DNA from: an uncultured Holophagaceae bacterium
Lineage (GTDB): Bacteria; Acidobacteriota; Holophagae; Holophagales; Holophagaceae
Direction of reading: 5' to 3'
Assembly (NCBI GenBank): GCA_903884655.1
Contig: CAISFO010000008.1
Location: 26,158-90,157 of the forward strand
Length of the DNA: 64,000 nucleotides
Shown: one piece after another, positions 43,893 through 52,805 of the stretch
Layout: the number at the start of each line of letters is the position of its first letter
How positions within the stretch are numbered: position 1 is the stretch's first letter
Made by a program: the position numbers and the translations under genes
The notes under the pieces: generated by a model
The model's input: only the letters and a program-made list of their open reading frames with translations
Databases searched by the model: none
What the model was told of the DNA's origin: nothing

Positions 43893-45524
43893 ATGATCTC
43901 CTTTTCCAACGTCAGCAAGCAGTACGGTCGACAGATCCTGTTCATCGAGGCGGATTTCCAGCTCAACCCCGGCGAGAAGGTGGGCCTGGTGGGACCCAAC
44001 GGGGCAGGGAAGTCGACGTTGTTCCGCATGATCATGGGGGAAGAGGCGCCGGATGACGGCTCCGTCACCCTGCCCAAGAAGCTGACCCTCGGCTATTTCC
44101 GCCAGGAAGTGGATGAGATGACCGGTCGGCCTGTCCTGGACGAGGCCATCGCCGGCAGCGGCAGGCTGGGCGACCTGCATCACGAGCTGCTGGACCTCGA
44201 GCACGCCATGGCCGACCCGGAGCGCGGCGACGAGCTGGAGGCCATCCTGGAACGTTTTGGACACGTGCAGGAGGAGTACCAGCACTCGGGGGGCTACGAG
44301 CTGGAAGCCAAGGCCCGGGCCTGCCTCCACGGTCTGGGCTTCGAAGACGAGCAGATCGATGGCGATGTCGGAGCGCTGTCCGGGGGCTGGAAGATGCGCG
44401 TGTCCATGGCGAAGGTGCTGCTGGGCAACTTCGATGTGCTGCTCATGGATGAGCCCACCAATCACCTGGACATCGAGTCCATCCTCTGGCTGGAGAATTT
44501 CCTGAAGGCGGTGCCCGCCACCCTGCTGATGACCAGCCACGATCGCGATTTCATGAACCGCGTAGTGACCAAGGTGCTGGAGATCGACGGCGGCGATATC
44601 GTCACCTACGCCGGCAACTACGACTTCTACGTGAAGGAGCGGGAGCAGCGGGATGCCAACCAGGAGGCCGCCTACACCCGCCAGCAGGCCAAGCTCACCA
44701 AGGAGATGCGCTTCATCGAGCGGTTTTCCGCCCACGCCGCCAAGGCCGCCCAGGTGCAGAGCCGCGTGAAGGCCCTGGACAAGATCGAGCGCATCGAGCT
44801 GCCCAAGAAGCGAAAGGTGGTGAAGTGGGACTTCCGAATCCCGGGTCGCTCCGGCGATGACGTGGCGATGTTGGAAGGTGTGTGCAAGGCCTACGGTAAA
44901 CGCAGGATCTACGACCAGTTCGGCTTCCATATCCGACGGGGCGAGCGCTGGTGCGTGATGGGCAAGAACGGCGCCGGCAAGTCCACCTTGCTGAAGATGG
45001 TGGCCGGTGCCATCCAGCCCGATGCGGGCACCGTGCGCCTGGGTGCCAGCCTGGGCCTGGGATATTTCTCCCAGCAGGCCCTGGATCTGCTGGATCCGGA
45101 ACTCACCGTCATCGAGCAGATGCAGCAGGACTTCCCCATGGAGGGTCTGGGCGTGCTGCGCAACCTGCTGGGCGCCTTCCAGTTCTCCGGCGATGACGTG
45201 GACAAGCGGGTCAGGGCCCTGTCCGGGGGCGAGAAGTCCCGCTTGGTCATGGCGCGAATGCTGTTCAATCCCCCGAATTTCCTCGTACTGGACGAGCCCA
45301 CCAACCACCTGGACCTGGCCACCAAGGAGATGCTCATCGAAGCCCTGAAGGACTTCGAAGGCACCATGCTCTTCGTGTCCCACGACCGCACCTTCCTGCG
45401 CGGCCTCGCGAACCGGGTGCTGGAAATGGGCGGCGAAGAGCACGAAGGCCCCGTGGTGTTCAGCGGCTCGTACCCCGAATACGTGGAGCGCATGGGGCGC
45501 GAGGCGCCGGGCGTGCACAACTAG
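43893..45524 (+). CDS. ABC-F family ATPase
   Basis: ABC-F proteins bind the ribosome E site and regulate translation. The 543-residue soluble protein has two ATPase domains: the first with GPNGAGKSTL and signature LSGGWKMR, the second with GKNGAGKST and LSGGEKSR, each followed by a Walker B (LLMDEPTNHLD, LVLDEPTNHLD). The linker between them (residues ~250-310) is charged, as in the P-site tRNA-interacting motif. It resembles the YbiT/Uup branch; no antibiotic-resistance subclass is indicated. Confidence 0.93.
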   Translation: MISFSNVSKQYGRQILFIEADFQLNPGEKVGLVGPNGAGKSTLFRMIMGEEAPDDGSVTLPKKLTLGYFRQEVDEMTGRPVLDEAIAGSGRLGDLHHELLDLEHAMADPERGDELEAILERFGHVQEEYQHSGGYELEAKARACLHGLGFEDEQIDGDVGALSGGWKMRVSMAKVLLGNFDVLLMDEPTNHLDIESILWLENFLKAVPATLLMTSHDRDFMNRVVTKVLEIDGGDIVTYAGNYDFYVKEREQRDANQEAAYTRQQAKLTKEMRFIERFSAHAAKAAQVQSRVKALDKIERIELPKKRKVVKWDFRIPGRSGDDVAMLEGVCKAYGKRRIYDQFGFHIRRGERWCVMGKNGAGKSTLLKMVAGAIQPDAGTVRLGASLGLGYFSQQALDLLDPELTVIEQMQQDFPMEGLGVLRNLLGAFQFSGDDVDKRVRALSGGEKSRLVMARMLFNPPNFLVLDEPTNHLDLATKEMLIEALKDFEGTMLFVSHDRTFLRGLANRVLEMGGEEHEGPVVFSGSYPEYVERMGREAPGVHN

Positions 45525-45562
45525 CCGGCGGCTTGCCAGTCCCAGCGGTTGCCCCGGTGGAG

Positions 45563-46123
45563 TCAGCTGGACCGCGCGTAATAGATCACCATGCTCATGC
45601 GGGCAAGATCACCGCCAGGGTTGTGATAGGAGTGGGGTACGTCCGCCTTGAAGCGGATGGAGTCCCCCGGGTCGAGGGTGTGCTCGGCTTCGCCCACCCT
45701 GATCGCCAGCTGACCACTGTGCAGCGTGATGAATTCCTGGGCACCGGTGTTGTGTCCTTCTGCGGGAAGGTAGCCTCCCGGATCGATCTCGACCCGATAC
45801 ATTTCGAAGCTGCGCTCGGCATCGAAGGGGAAGATGGGGTAGTTGCGCACCTTGCCTCCATCCTCGATCAGCGGCCCGACCTCATCCCGAGGGATGACCT
45901 CAGGGTCATCCTGGGAGCGTTTCACCAGGGAAGAGAAGGAGACCTTCAGGCCGTTGGCGATCCGCCAGAGCGTGGACACCGTCGGGCTCACTTCGCCCCG
46001 TTCGACCTGGCCCAGCATGCTCTTGCTCACGCCCGACAGCTTCGCCACGCCATCCAGACTCAAGGCCTGTTCAGCGCGCAGCCGCTTGAGGTTCTCGCCA
46101 ATGCAGTGGCTCAGGTTCTCCAT
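45563..46123 (-). CDS. XRE-family regulator with C-terminal cupin domain
   Basis: A 186-residue regulator. Residues ~8-65 are an XRE helix-turn-helix (IGENLKRLRAEQALSLDGVAKLSGVSKSMLGQVERGEVSP) and residues ~105-180 a cupin (GYLPAEGHNTGAQEFITLHSGQLAIRVG, then DPGDSIRFKADVPHSYHNPG). Such proteins often sense amino acids or polyamines and control divergent exporters. It faces the LysE-type gene across a 101-nt gap containing an operator-like palindrome at 46145. The start at 46123 has GAGGAAA upstream. Confidence 0.9.
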   Translation of the reverse strand: MENLSHCIGENLKRLRAEQALSLDGVAKLSGVSKSMLGQVERGEVSPTVSTLWRIANGLKVSFSSLVKRSQDDPEVIPRDEVGPLIEDGGKVRNYPIFPFDAERSFEMYRVEIDPGGYLPAEGHNTGAQEFITLHSGQLAIRVGEAEHTLDPGDSIRFKADVPHSYHNPGGDLARMSMVIYYARSS

Positions 46124-46144
46124 GGGATTTCCTCGGGGATGAAA

Positions 46145-46164
46145 TTGTGCACTATAATGCACAA
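46145..46164. promoter_or_regulatory. Operator/promoter between the XRE-cupin regulator and LysE genes
   Basis: TTGTGCA and TGCACAA form an inverted repeat separated by CTATAA, and a consensus TATAAT -10 box (46153-46158) lies inside it. A bound regulator would block the exporter promoter and, on the other strand, the regulator's own. Confidence 0.7.
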
Positions 46165-46224
46165 AAAGTATATGATACAGGAAGTCGGTCCGGCGCCCCT
46201 GGACCCTCGCGGAGGAGGTGCTTC

Positions 46225-46803
46225 GTGCCGAATGGGTTGGCGTTCCTTTCGTTCGTGCTGGTCACCACCTTCACCCCCGGCCCGAACAACATCATGGCCA
46301 TGGCGAACGCCAGCCGCCATGGGTTCAAGCGCAGCCTGCGCTTCACCCTTGGTGTGGGGGCGGGTTTCTTCCTGATGATCGGCCTTTCCGTGGCCTTTTC
46401 TGTTGCGCTGTACCGGGCGATTCCGACCATTAAACCGGTCATGACGGTCATCGGGGCGTGCTACATCCTCTGGCTGGCCTGGAAGACAGCCACCAGTTCC
46501 CCTGGTGATGCTTCCACCGCAGCACAGAACACCTTCCTGTCGGGCCTGCTGCTCCAGTTCCTGAACCCCAAGGCGATCCTCTACGGGCTGACCGTGGCCT
46601 CAACCTTCCTGGTGCCCTACTACCATTCGGCTGCCATCTTTGTGGCTTTTGCCGCGGCGCTTGCCTTCGTGGCTTTTGTGGCGACGAGCTGCTGGGCCCT
46701 GTTCGGCTCGGTGTTCCGGCGCTTCATGACCGAGAACCACCGGTTGGTGGGGTACACGATGGGTCTGCTTTTGGTCTACTGTGCGGTCTCCCTCTTCGTA
46801 TGA
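46225..46803 (+). CDS. LysE-family amino-acid exporter
   Basis: A 192-residue exporter of the LysE/RhtB family. It begins with GTG (PNGLAFLSFVLVTTFTPGPNNIMAMANASRHG), the classical TPGPNN motif, and has about six membrane helices, with FLSGLLLQFLNPKAILYGL as the second signature. The GGAGGAGG ribosome site supports the GTG at 46225. It probably exports an amino acid or analogue under control of the divergent XRE-cupin regulator. Substrate unknown. Confidence 0.92.
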   Translation: MPNGLAFLSFVLVTTFTPGPNNIMAMANASRHGFKRSLRFTLGVGAGFFLMIGLSVAFSVALYRAIPTIKPVMTVIGACYILWLAWKTATSSPGDASTAAQNTFLSGLLLQFLNPKAILYGLTVASTFLVPYYHSAAIFVAFAAALAFVAFVATSCWALFGSVFRRFMTENHRLVGYTMGLLLVYCAVSLFV

Positions 46804-46812
46804 CGGGAAGCC

Positions 46813-47721
46813 TCAAAGACCGGAGAATCTCAGCCGCGGTGGTGGCTGGCAGGTGAGTTTGATCCGCTCGCCGGTACGGGGATGGTTGAGGTCGAGGCGA
46901 TGGGCGTGCAGAAGGTACCCCGGATCGCCTGGAAGCGCAGTGGACCCGGGCAGCGGGATCCCCCCAGGTCCATAGAGGGGATCACCCACCAGAGGATGAC
47001 CGGCCCAGGCCAGGTGGATGCGGATCTGGTGGGGGCGCCCTGTGCGAATCTCCACGTCGAGGAGGGTGGCCTCTGGGCGACGCTCCACCACGTTCACCAG
47101 GCTCAGGGAGGGTCGGCCTTCTGGGTGGGCAGCATGGAGGCTCCCGAGGGGGGCATAGGGGACTTCGCCAATGGGGGCGGCGATCTCGAAGGCATCGGCC
47201 TCCACGTCTCCACTGCATAGCGCCCGGTACACTTTGCGGGTCCCCGGCCCCTGGAAGGCGCCCTGGAGCGCCTTGCCGGTGCTGGCGGTGGGGGCGAAGA
47301 GCACGATGCCCGAAGTGGCCCGCCCCAGCCGGTGCATGGGACTGGCCTCAGGAAACCGCCGCCGCACCAGGGCCAGGAGGGTGTGCTCCAGGAATTCACC
47401 GCCTCCGGGCAGGGTGGGCAGTCCACTGGGTTTGGCCACGGCCAGCAGATCCGGATCCTGGTAGAGGATGGCGGTGCCCAGAGGGACTTCCGGCTCGACC
47501 CAAGGGGGCCTCAGCCACGCCAGCTGCTGCCCGGCCTGGAGCCGGTCATCCCGGCGGGCCGGCCGGTCCTCCAGCAGAACCTGCCCGGCCGCCATCCGTT
47601 CCAGCCATTCCGCCTCCGAGGCCAGGGGATGGCGGAGGGCCAGGTGAGCCTGCACGGTCCGCCCGGATTCGGCCGCGCGGATCTGCTCCAGGTATCGGTA
47701 TCCCCCGTTCGGCGCTGCCAT
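46813..47721 (-). CDS. RluA-family pseudouridine synthase with Asp-to-Gly change in HRLD motif
   Basis: The RluA family makes pseudouridine in rRNA or tRNA. The 302-residue protein has an N-terminal S4-like part (LEQIRAAESGRTVQAHLALRH) and the synthase domain with AVAKPSGLPTLPGG and IRTGRPHQIRIHLAWAGHPLVGDPLYG. The motif normally HRLDxxTSG, which holds the catalytic Asp, reads HRLGRATSG here (Gly133). I recall other RluA-family proteins with HRLGR, so this may be a subgroup rather than a lone defect. Activity is uncertain. Confidence 0.82.
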   Translation of the reverse strand: MAAPNGGYRYLEQIRAAESGRTVQAHLALRHPLASEAEWLERMAAGQVLLEDRPARRDDRLQAGQQLAWLRPPWVEPEVPLGTAILYQDPDLLAVAKPSGLPTLPGGGEFLEHTLLALVRRRFPEASPMHRLGRATSGIVLFAPTASTGKALQGAFQGPGTRKVYRALCSGDVEADAFEIAAPIGEVPYAPLGSLHAAHPEGRPSLSLVNVVERRPEATLLDVEIRTGRPHQIRIHLAWAGHPLVGDPLYGPGGIPLPGSTALPGDPGYLLHAHRLDLNHPRTGERIKLTCQPPPRLRFSGL

Positions 47722-47763
47722 GGTCGTCCTGGTGCCGCCCTGGGGTTCCAGGGCGGTCCCGGA

Positions 47764-49299
47764 TTATCGCAGCTTGAACCGCCGCACGGTTTCCTTGAGG
47801 CCCTCGGCCACCCGGGCCAGGTCGTCGGAGGTCTTGGCGACCTCGTGCACCGTGGCGGACAGCTGGTGGGTGGCGGCGGCGTTCTGGTCCAGCCGGTCGG
47901 CCGTCTGGTTCATCAGGCGTCCCACCGCCTGGCTGGTCTCGGCCTGTCCCTGGCTGAGGGAATCGATTTCGTGAATGCTGCCTGACACCTGGGAGATGCT
48001 GGTCCGGATCGCTTCGAGGTGATGCAGGGTCAGGTCCACGCTGGAGGCGCCTTCGGTCACGGCGTCCTGCATGGCATGGATGGTCTGTTCGATTTCCTTG
48101 GCGCTCTGCCCGCTGCGTTCGGCAAGCACACGAACTTCCTCGGCGACCACCGCGAAGCCCTTGCCCTGGGCACCAGCCCTGGCGGCCTCGATGGCGGCAT
48201 TGAGGGACAGCAGGTTGGTCTGCCGGGCAAGGTTCTGGATTACCTTCACAGCGCGAACGATCCGGGAGGTGGCTTCCTGGATGCCTTCCATGCCATGGGA
48301 GGTGCCCCGACCGGTTTCGGCGCCCCGGTCCGTGTCCGTGACGGCGGCATCGGTCTTTTCCCCGGTCTGCCGGGTGTGGTCAGCCATCGACTCGACATTG
48401 GCATCCAGCTGGCGCAAGGCCTCCAGCACATCCCGGCCAGCCTGGCGCAGTTCCTCGCCGACCCGGGCGGTTTCCTGGACGGTCTGGCTCATCTGCTCGG
48501 CGCTGGCAGCCAGCTGAGTGCTGCCGGAGGCCACCTGCTCCGAGGCCAGCCCCATGTTCCCGAGGGCCTGGTTGAGGTCCGACACCATGCCGTTGAAGGT
48601 CCGTGCCAACTGGCCGATCTCGTCCTCGCTTTCAATGGGGGCCACCACGGTCATGTCTCCCGTCGCCACTCTGCTGATCGCCCCGGAGAGGTGGTCGAGG
48701 GGATTCAGGATGGCGGTCTTGACGCGTTGGGCCATGATGGCGCTGATGGCCACCAGGAGGGCCAAGCCTCCCAGGACTGACATGATCTGGATCTTCTGCT
48801 CGGTTTTGTAGAGGCTGGCCGTGGACATGGAGACGCCGAAGGCGGCCACCAGCTCCCCCTCCTTGCGGCCATCGAAGGCGCCCATTCCGAAGGCCGTGTG
48901 GCACGTGATGCACGAATCCTTCAGCCGACCTGGGCTCATGACATAGATGCGCGGCTCTCCCGCGGCATTGGTGAACCGCCCCACCCGGTACTCCAGGGTC
49001 GGCGTGCTGCGGAATTGGCCCATGCTGGTCCGCTCGAAGGCTTCGGCGGCCGGGTCCTTGGAGAAGTGCGATTCCAGCACCCGGTGGAAGCTCATGCCGC
49101 GACTGCGGCAGTAGTCTTCGGCGTCGGCATGGAACATGGATCTTGACGAGACCGCCAGGGAGGTCAGGTGCTCCTCGAAGGCCTTCTCGGCCTGGGCGGT
49201 CTGGTAGGCGCTGGCGCCCCAGATTACGAGGCCAAGAATGACGGCCAGTGACATCGTCACCGGCAGGAAGAATTTCAAGGCAAGACCCTTGCGTCTCAT
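47764..49299 (-). CDS. Methyl-accepting chemotaxis protein with periplasmic c-type haem sensor domain
   Basis: A 511-residue chemoreceptor. It has TM1 (~10-32), a periplasmic domain of DUF3365 type with a CxxCH haem-binding site (CITCH, residues 130-134) in [18 protein letters not shown]2 (~172-190), HAMP (~192-245) and a cytoplasmic signalling coiled coil with the hallmark [36 protein letters not shown] covalently bound haem in the sensor suggests redox, oxygen or NO sensing. It lacks the C-terminal CheR/CheB pentapeptide. The secreted Cache gene at 49471 is divergent and may supply a soluble partner. Confidence 0.9.
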   Translation of the reverse strand: MRRKGLALKFFLPVTMSLAVILGLVIWGASAYQTAQAEKAFEEHLTSLAVSSRSMFHADAEDYCRSRGMSFHRVLESHFSKDPAAEAFERTSMGQFRSTPTLEYRVGRFTNAAGEPRIYVMSPGRLKDSCITCHTAFGMGAFDGRKEGELVAAFGVSMSTASLYKTEQKIQIMSVLGGLALLVAISAIMAQRVKTAILNPLDHLSGAISRVATGDMTVVAPIESEDEIGQLARTFNGMVSDLNQALGNMGLASEQVASGSTQLAASAEQMSQTVQETARVGEELRQAGRDVLEALRQLDANVESMADHTRQTGEKTDAAVTDTDRGAETGRGTSHGMEGIQEATSRIVRAVKVIQNLARQTNLLSLNAAIEAARAGAQGKGFAVVAEEVRVLAERSGQSAKEIEQTIHAMQDAVTEGASSVDLTLHHLEAIRTSISQVSGSIHEIDSLSQGQAETSQAVGRLMNQTADRLDQNAAATHQLSATVHEVAKTSDDLARVAEGLKETVRRFKLR

Positions 49300-49406
49300 A
49301 GAGCACCATCCATCGCCGATCAGAAATCAGCTTGAACGTACTCTTTCGGCGGGCCTCGGTTTCGAGATGAATTGTGATGACCAAGTCTCCGCCTTGGGCG
49401 CTTTTC

Positions 49407-49425
49407 ATGAATGGGGCCCATTCAT
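49407..49425. promoter_or_regulatory. 19-bp palindrome between divergent chemoreceptor and Cache genes
   Basis: ATGAATGGG and CCCATTCAT flank a central G. It lies 46 nt before the Cache start and could be an operator for either gene. Confidence 0.4.
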
Positions 49426-49470
49426 CCGCTAAGGAAGTACAGGTTCCATGACGGAACGGCGGAGGAACAG

Positions 49471-49929
49471 ATGCGAAAAACATGGGCAGTGATGGCGCTG
49501 GCGGCGCTGGTGGCGATGCCCCTGGCCGCCCAGACCCGCGACCAGGCCAAGGCCTTCGTGAAGCAGGCCCAAGCCTTTGCCAAGAAGAACCCCAAAGACA
49601 AGTTCCTGGAGGAGGTTTCCGGGGTCAAAGGCCAGTTCCACTTCAACAAGGGCCAGAACAATGACCTCTACATCTTCGTCTACGACCTGGAAGGCAAGGT
49701 CCTGGCCCACGGGGCGCGACGGGAAGTGGTCGGCTTGAACCGGTGGACCTCCAAGGATCCCGACGGAAAGCCCTGGATCCAGGACTGGACGAAGCTGGTA
49801 AAGGAAAAAGGCAGCGGGTGGATCGAGTACAAGGAGCTCAATCCGGCCCAGGGCAACAAGGTCATGAAAAAAGCTTCGTACGTCGAACTGTTCGATGGAA
49901 TGGTCATCGGGGCGGGCATCTACGAGTAG
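49471..49929 (+). CDS. Secreted single-Cache-domain protein
   Basis: A 152-residue exported protein. The signal peptide is MRKTWAVMALAALVAMPLAAQ; the mature part is a single Cache (sCache_2-like) sensor domain with LYIFVYDLEGKVLAHGARREVVGLNRWTSKDPDGKPWIQDW, GSGWIEYKELNP and GMVIGAGIYE. There is no second membrane helix, so it is periplasmic and soluble. GGAGG is the ribosome site. Being next to the haem chemoreceptor, it may bind a small ligand and pass it to that receptor; this is inferred. Confidence 0.85.
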   Translation: MRKTWAVMALAALVAMPLAAQTRDQAKAFVKQAQAFAKKNPKDKFLEEVSGVKGQFHFNKGQNNDLYIFVYDLEGKVLAHGARREVVGLNRWTSKDPDGKPWIQDWTKLVKEKGSGWIEYKELNPAQGNKVMKKASYVELFDGMVIGAGIYE

Positions 49930-49932
49930 GGG

Positions 49933-51780
49933 TCAGCCTCTCCCCTTCTGTAGCCGCTCCATCAGCTTCTGGTCCACGGAGGTTGTGATCTGCGTCAGGG
50001 TTGTTCCGGCCTTCGCCAGGAGGTCGGAACACTTTGCCTGCATATCGGCCACGTAGGCGGCATCGAGGATGTCCTTGAGGTTGATGACCACGTTCCAAAT
50101 GCCGCCGCGCACCCCGGCATAGGCCATCTGGGCGCCCACGGCGGCGTCCGAAATGGAGGCCACCTTGCCCAGGCGGGCAGCCTCGCCGGCCAGCTCCAGG
50201 GCCGCGAGGCTGGCGCTGGCGGTCAGCAGGGGCACGTCAATGGCCACCTTGAGCCCGGCCTGCATGGCTGCCTGGCGGGTGGCCTTCTGTTCGGGAGTGC
50301 CCTGAGGGAGGCGCCGGGCTTCCATGAAGGCATTGAAGGCGTTGGTGTCCTGGTCCACGGCCACCATCAGCTGATCCTTGATGACCTGGGCCTGCTCGGC
50401 CAGGGCAATGAGCCTCGCGTCCTTTTCAGAATCCGGCCCCCCCTGGGCCAGGTTGGCCACCATGCTGGCCAGGGCCGCGCCAAGGCTGCCGGCCAGGGCG
50501 GCAATGGAGCCGCCGCCCGGGGCGGGGGTGTCCCGGCTGACTTCGTCGGTGAAGGCGTGGACCGGCATGGACACGAGGGCCTTCGGATCGTGGGAGGGCA
50601 GCCCCAGAATTTTCTTCTCCGGATCGAAGGGCGACACGTCCCCCAGACCCATGGAGAACACCGCCGTCTGCAGGATGTCGGCTACCGGCACACCCGTGGA
50701 CTTGCCCATGGCCTGCAGGTAGTGGCGGCCCGAGGCGAGCAGGCACTGGAAGGGCACCAGCCCCACGATCTCGCTGCCGGTCACCACCAGCCCCCGGTCG
50801 GCGGCCAGGCGTCGAGCCGATTCCAGCACGGTGTGCGGGGCGGTCTGCTGGTAGTCCGTGAGGTTCACGCTGATCTGGGCCCGGCGGTAGGTGTCCACGT
50901 ACCAGCCGATGGCCTTGCAGTGGCTGAAGAGGCCCCGACGCCGCACCTTCTGTCCCACGGGATGCGTTGGCTCCACGTCGTTCAAGCGCAGGAGCTCAGG
51001 CAGGTCATAGCCATGCGCCGAGGTGCAGTGGTCCACGGTTTCCTGGAAGGTCGTTCCGGTGAAATCGCAGTTGCCGCAGGGAAAGGAATCGTCGGCATAG
51101 AACAGCAACTCGCCCGTCTGGTAGAAGGGCCGCACCCGACCGCGCCGGGCCACTCGGCCCTTCTCCCGCAGCTCGAAGGCGATGTCCGTGGCGTGGTCCT
51201 TGTCGCCGGAATTCAGGGTGATGTTGTACGCCACGAGGAACTCCCGGGCCCCGATGATGGTGGCCCCGGCCCCGGGATTGTGGGGAGCCGGGAAGTCCGG
51301 CTGCCACTGGGGATCCTGAAGCTTCTTCGCCAGTCCCTCGTATTCGCCTCGGCGCACCTCAGCCAGGTTGCGGCGTTCAGGACGGGAGGCGGCGGCTTCG
51401 TAGAGAAAGACGGGAATGACCAACTCGTGGGCCACGCGCTGGCCCAGTAGGCGGGCCAGGTCGGCGCAATCCTCCATGGACACGCCTTCCACCGGCACGA
51501 AGGGCACCACATCCGTGGCGCCCATGCGGGGGTGCGCGCCATGGTGCTGGGCCATGTCGATGACCTTGGCCGCCTCGGCGATGCAGCGGAAGGCGCCTTC
51601 CAGGACAGCTTCAGGTTCGCCCACAAAGGTGATCACAGTGCGGTTCGTGTCGGCCCCGGGATCCACGTCCAGGAGGCGGACCCCAGGCACTGCGGCGATG
51701 GCGTCCGTCACCTGCCGGATTTTCGCGGCATCCCGGCCCTCCGAGATGTTCGGCACACATTCCACCAGCCTGCGGGACAT
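49933..51780 (-). CDS. Bifunctional glutamate formimidoyltransferase / formimidoyltetrahydrofolate cyclodeaminase
   Basis: FTCD moves the formimino group from formiminoglutamate (histidine breakdown) to tetrahydrofolate and then releases ammonia. The 615-residue fused protein has the transferase domain (RRLVECVPNISEGRDAAKIRQV; ARPRMGATDVVPFVPVEG-like region) and the cyclodeaminase domain (DTPAPGGGSIAALAGSLGAALASMV). Within the transferase part is an insertion with SFPCGNCDFTG...DHCTSAHGYDL, a zinc-finger-like CxxC...HC...H cluster (51000-51090). I recall such clusters in FTCD of other phyla, so it is probably not a local oddity. No other hut genes are in the window. Confidence 0.91.
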   Translation of the reverse strand: MSRRLVECVPNISEGRDAAKIRQVTDAIAAVPGVRLLDVDPGADTNRTVITFVGEPEAVLEGAFRCIAEAAKVIDMAQHHGAHPRMGATDVVPFVPVEGVSMEDCADLARLLGQRVAHELVIPVFLYEAAASRPERRNLAEVRRGEYEGLAKKLQDPQWQPDFPAPHNPGAGATIIGAREFLVAYNITLNSGDKDHATDIAFELREKGRVARRGRVRPFYQTGELLFYADDSFPCGNCDFTGTTFQETVDHCTSAHGYDLPELLRLNDVEPTHPVGQKVRRRGLFSHCKAIGWYVDTYRRAQISVNLTDYQQTAPHTVLESARRLAADRGLVVTGSEIVGLVPFQCLLASGRHYLQAMGKSTGVPVADILQTAVFSMGLGDVSPFDPEKKILGLPSHDPKALVSMPVHAFTDEVSRDTPAPGGGSIAALAGSLGAALASMVANLAQGGPDSEKDARLIALAEQAQVIKDQLMVAVDQDTNAFNAFMEARRLPQGTPEQKATRQAAMQAGLKVAIDVPLLTASASLAALELAGEAARLGKVASISDAAVGAQMAYAGVRGGIWNVVINLKDILDAAYVADMQAKCSDLLAKAGTTLTQITTSVDQKLMERLQKGRG

Positions 51781-51874
51781 GGGTCCTCCGGAACGCCCAA
51801 GTCTAGCAGTGGCGGGACATTCACATCCCCGCACGGTCCGGAATGGACACTTCGTCAATGGAATGGCAAAGGAT

Positions 51875-52783
51875 CTATTTCAGGGGCTCGTTCTTCACAC
51901 CGCTGACCACGTGGCCGGTGGGCCCCACGCGAGCAGCCGTGTCGCAGTAGCCGGTCTGGTCGTCGAAGAAGAAGTCCGGCTCGAATTCCTTCAGGAAGTC
52001 GGCCTTCTCGAGGCCCCCCAGGAACATGGCCTCGTCCACCTGGATGTTCCAGGCCATGAGGGTGCGGATGGCCCGCTCGTGGGCCGGGGCGCTGCGGGCC
52101 GTGACCAGGGCCGTGCGGATGCGCATGGGGGCACCCGCCGCCATGTCCTGCAGCGGCCGCAGCGCCTCCAGCAGGGGCTTGAAGGGCCCCGGGGGCAGGG
52201 GCCTGCCGGCGTGCTCGATCTCGTGGGCCTGGAAGGCCGCCAGGCCCTCCTTCGCGTACACACGCTCCGCCTCGTCGCTGAAGAGCACGGCGTCGCCATC
52301 GAAGGCGATGCGGATCTCCTCCGGGTGGCGATCCGCCGCCATGGCGCTGTCGGGGTAGACCCGCGCCGCGGCGAAGCCCGCGTTGAGAGCGGCCCGCACG
52401 TCCTCTTCCTTGGCGGAGAGGAACAGGTTCGCCCCCAGGGAGGTCAGGTAGGGATAGGGATTGCGGCCCCGCGTGAACACCCCGCGCTCCAGCTGCAGCT
52501 TGGATTCCTGGGCGCTGCGGAAGACGCGCAGGCCGCTCACGGGATCATTGCGGGACAGGATCACCACGGCTACGCGGGCCGCCTCTGCGGTGTTGAAGGC
52601 GAGCAACTTCTTCACGAGCGGATAGGCCACGCCAGGCTTGGCGGGCACGTCCAGTCGCGAGAGCTGGAGGGCCATGTAGGCCCGGTCGTCGGAGGCCTCG
52701 AAGAAGCGGTTCTCCTCCTCGAAATCGAAGAGGGCGCGGGAGGAAATGGCGACAACGAGCTTGCCTTCCAGGGTTCTGGGCAT
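51875..52783 (-). CDS. 5'-nucleotidase (cytosolic NT5C1-like)
   Basis: A 302-residue soluble protein of the cytosolic 5'-nucleotidase family, which dephosphorylates AMP/IMP. It reads LEGKLVVAISSRALFDFEEENRFF at the start (the DxDxx-like region is SSRALFDF), then VVILSRNDPVSGLRVFRS, RIAFDGDAVLFSDEAERV (the acidic metal-binding DGDAVLFSD) and LVTARSAPAHERAIRTLMAW, ending FFFDDQTGYCDTAA. These HAD-like motifs fit. The start at 52783 has TGAGG upstream. It is divergent from the cysteine desulfurase gene. Confidence 0.85.
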   Translation of the reverse strand: MPRTLEGKLVVAISSRALFDFEEENRFFEASDDRAYMALQLSRLDVPAKPGVAYPLVKKLLAFNTAEAARVAVVILSRNDPVSGLRVFRSAQESKLQLERGVFTRGRNPYPYLTSLGANLFLSAKEEDVRAALNAGFAAARVYPDSAMAADRHPEEIRIAFDGDAVLFSDEAERVYAKEGLAAFQAHEIEHAGRPLPPGPFKPLLEALRPLQDMAAGAPMRIRTALVTARSAPAHERAIRTLMAWNIQVDEAMFLGGLEKADFLKEFEPDFFFDDQTGYCDTAARVGPTGHVVSGVKNEPLK

Positions 52784-52805
52784 GACCTCAGGGTACATTG
52801 GTCCC

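Noticed and set aside
42486..45518. 1010-codon open frame antisense to mscS and the ABC-F gene
   Set aside because: It crosses two clear plus-strand genes and has biased composition; a codon-usage artefact.
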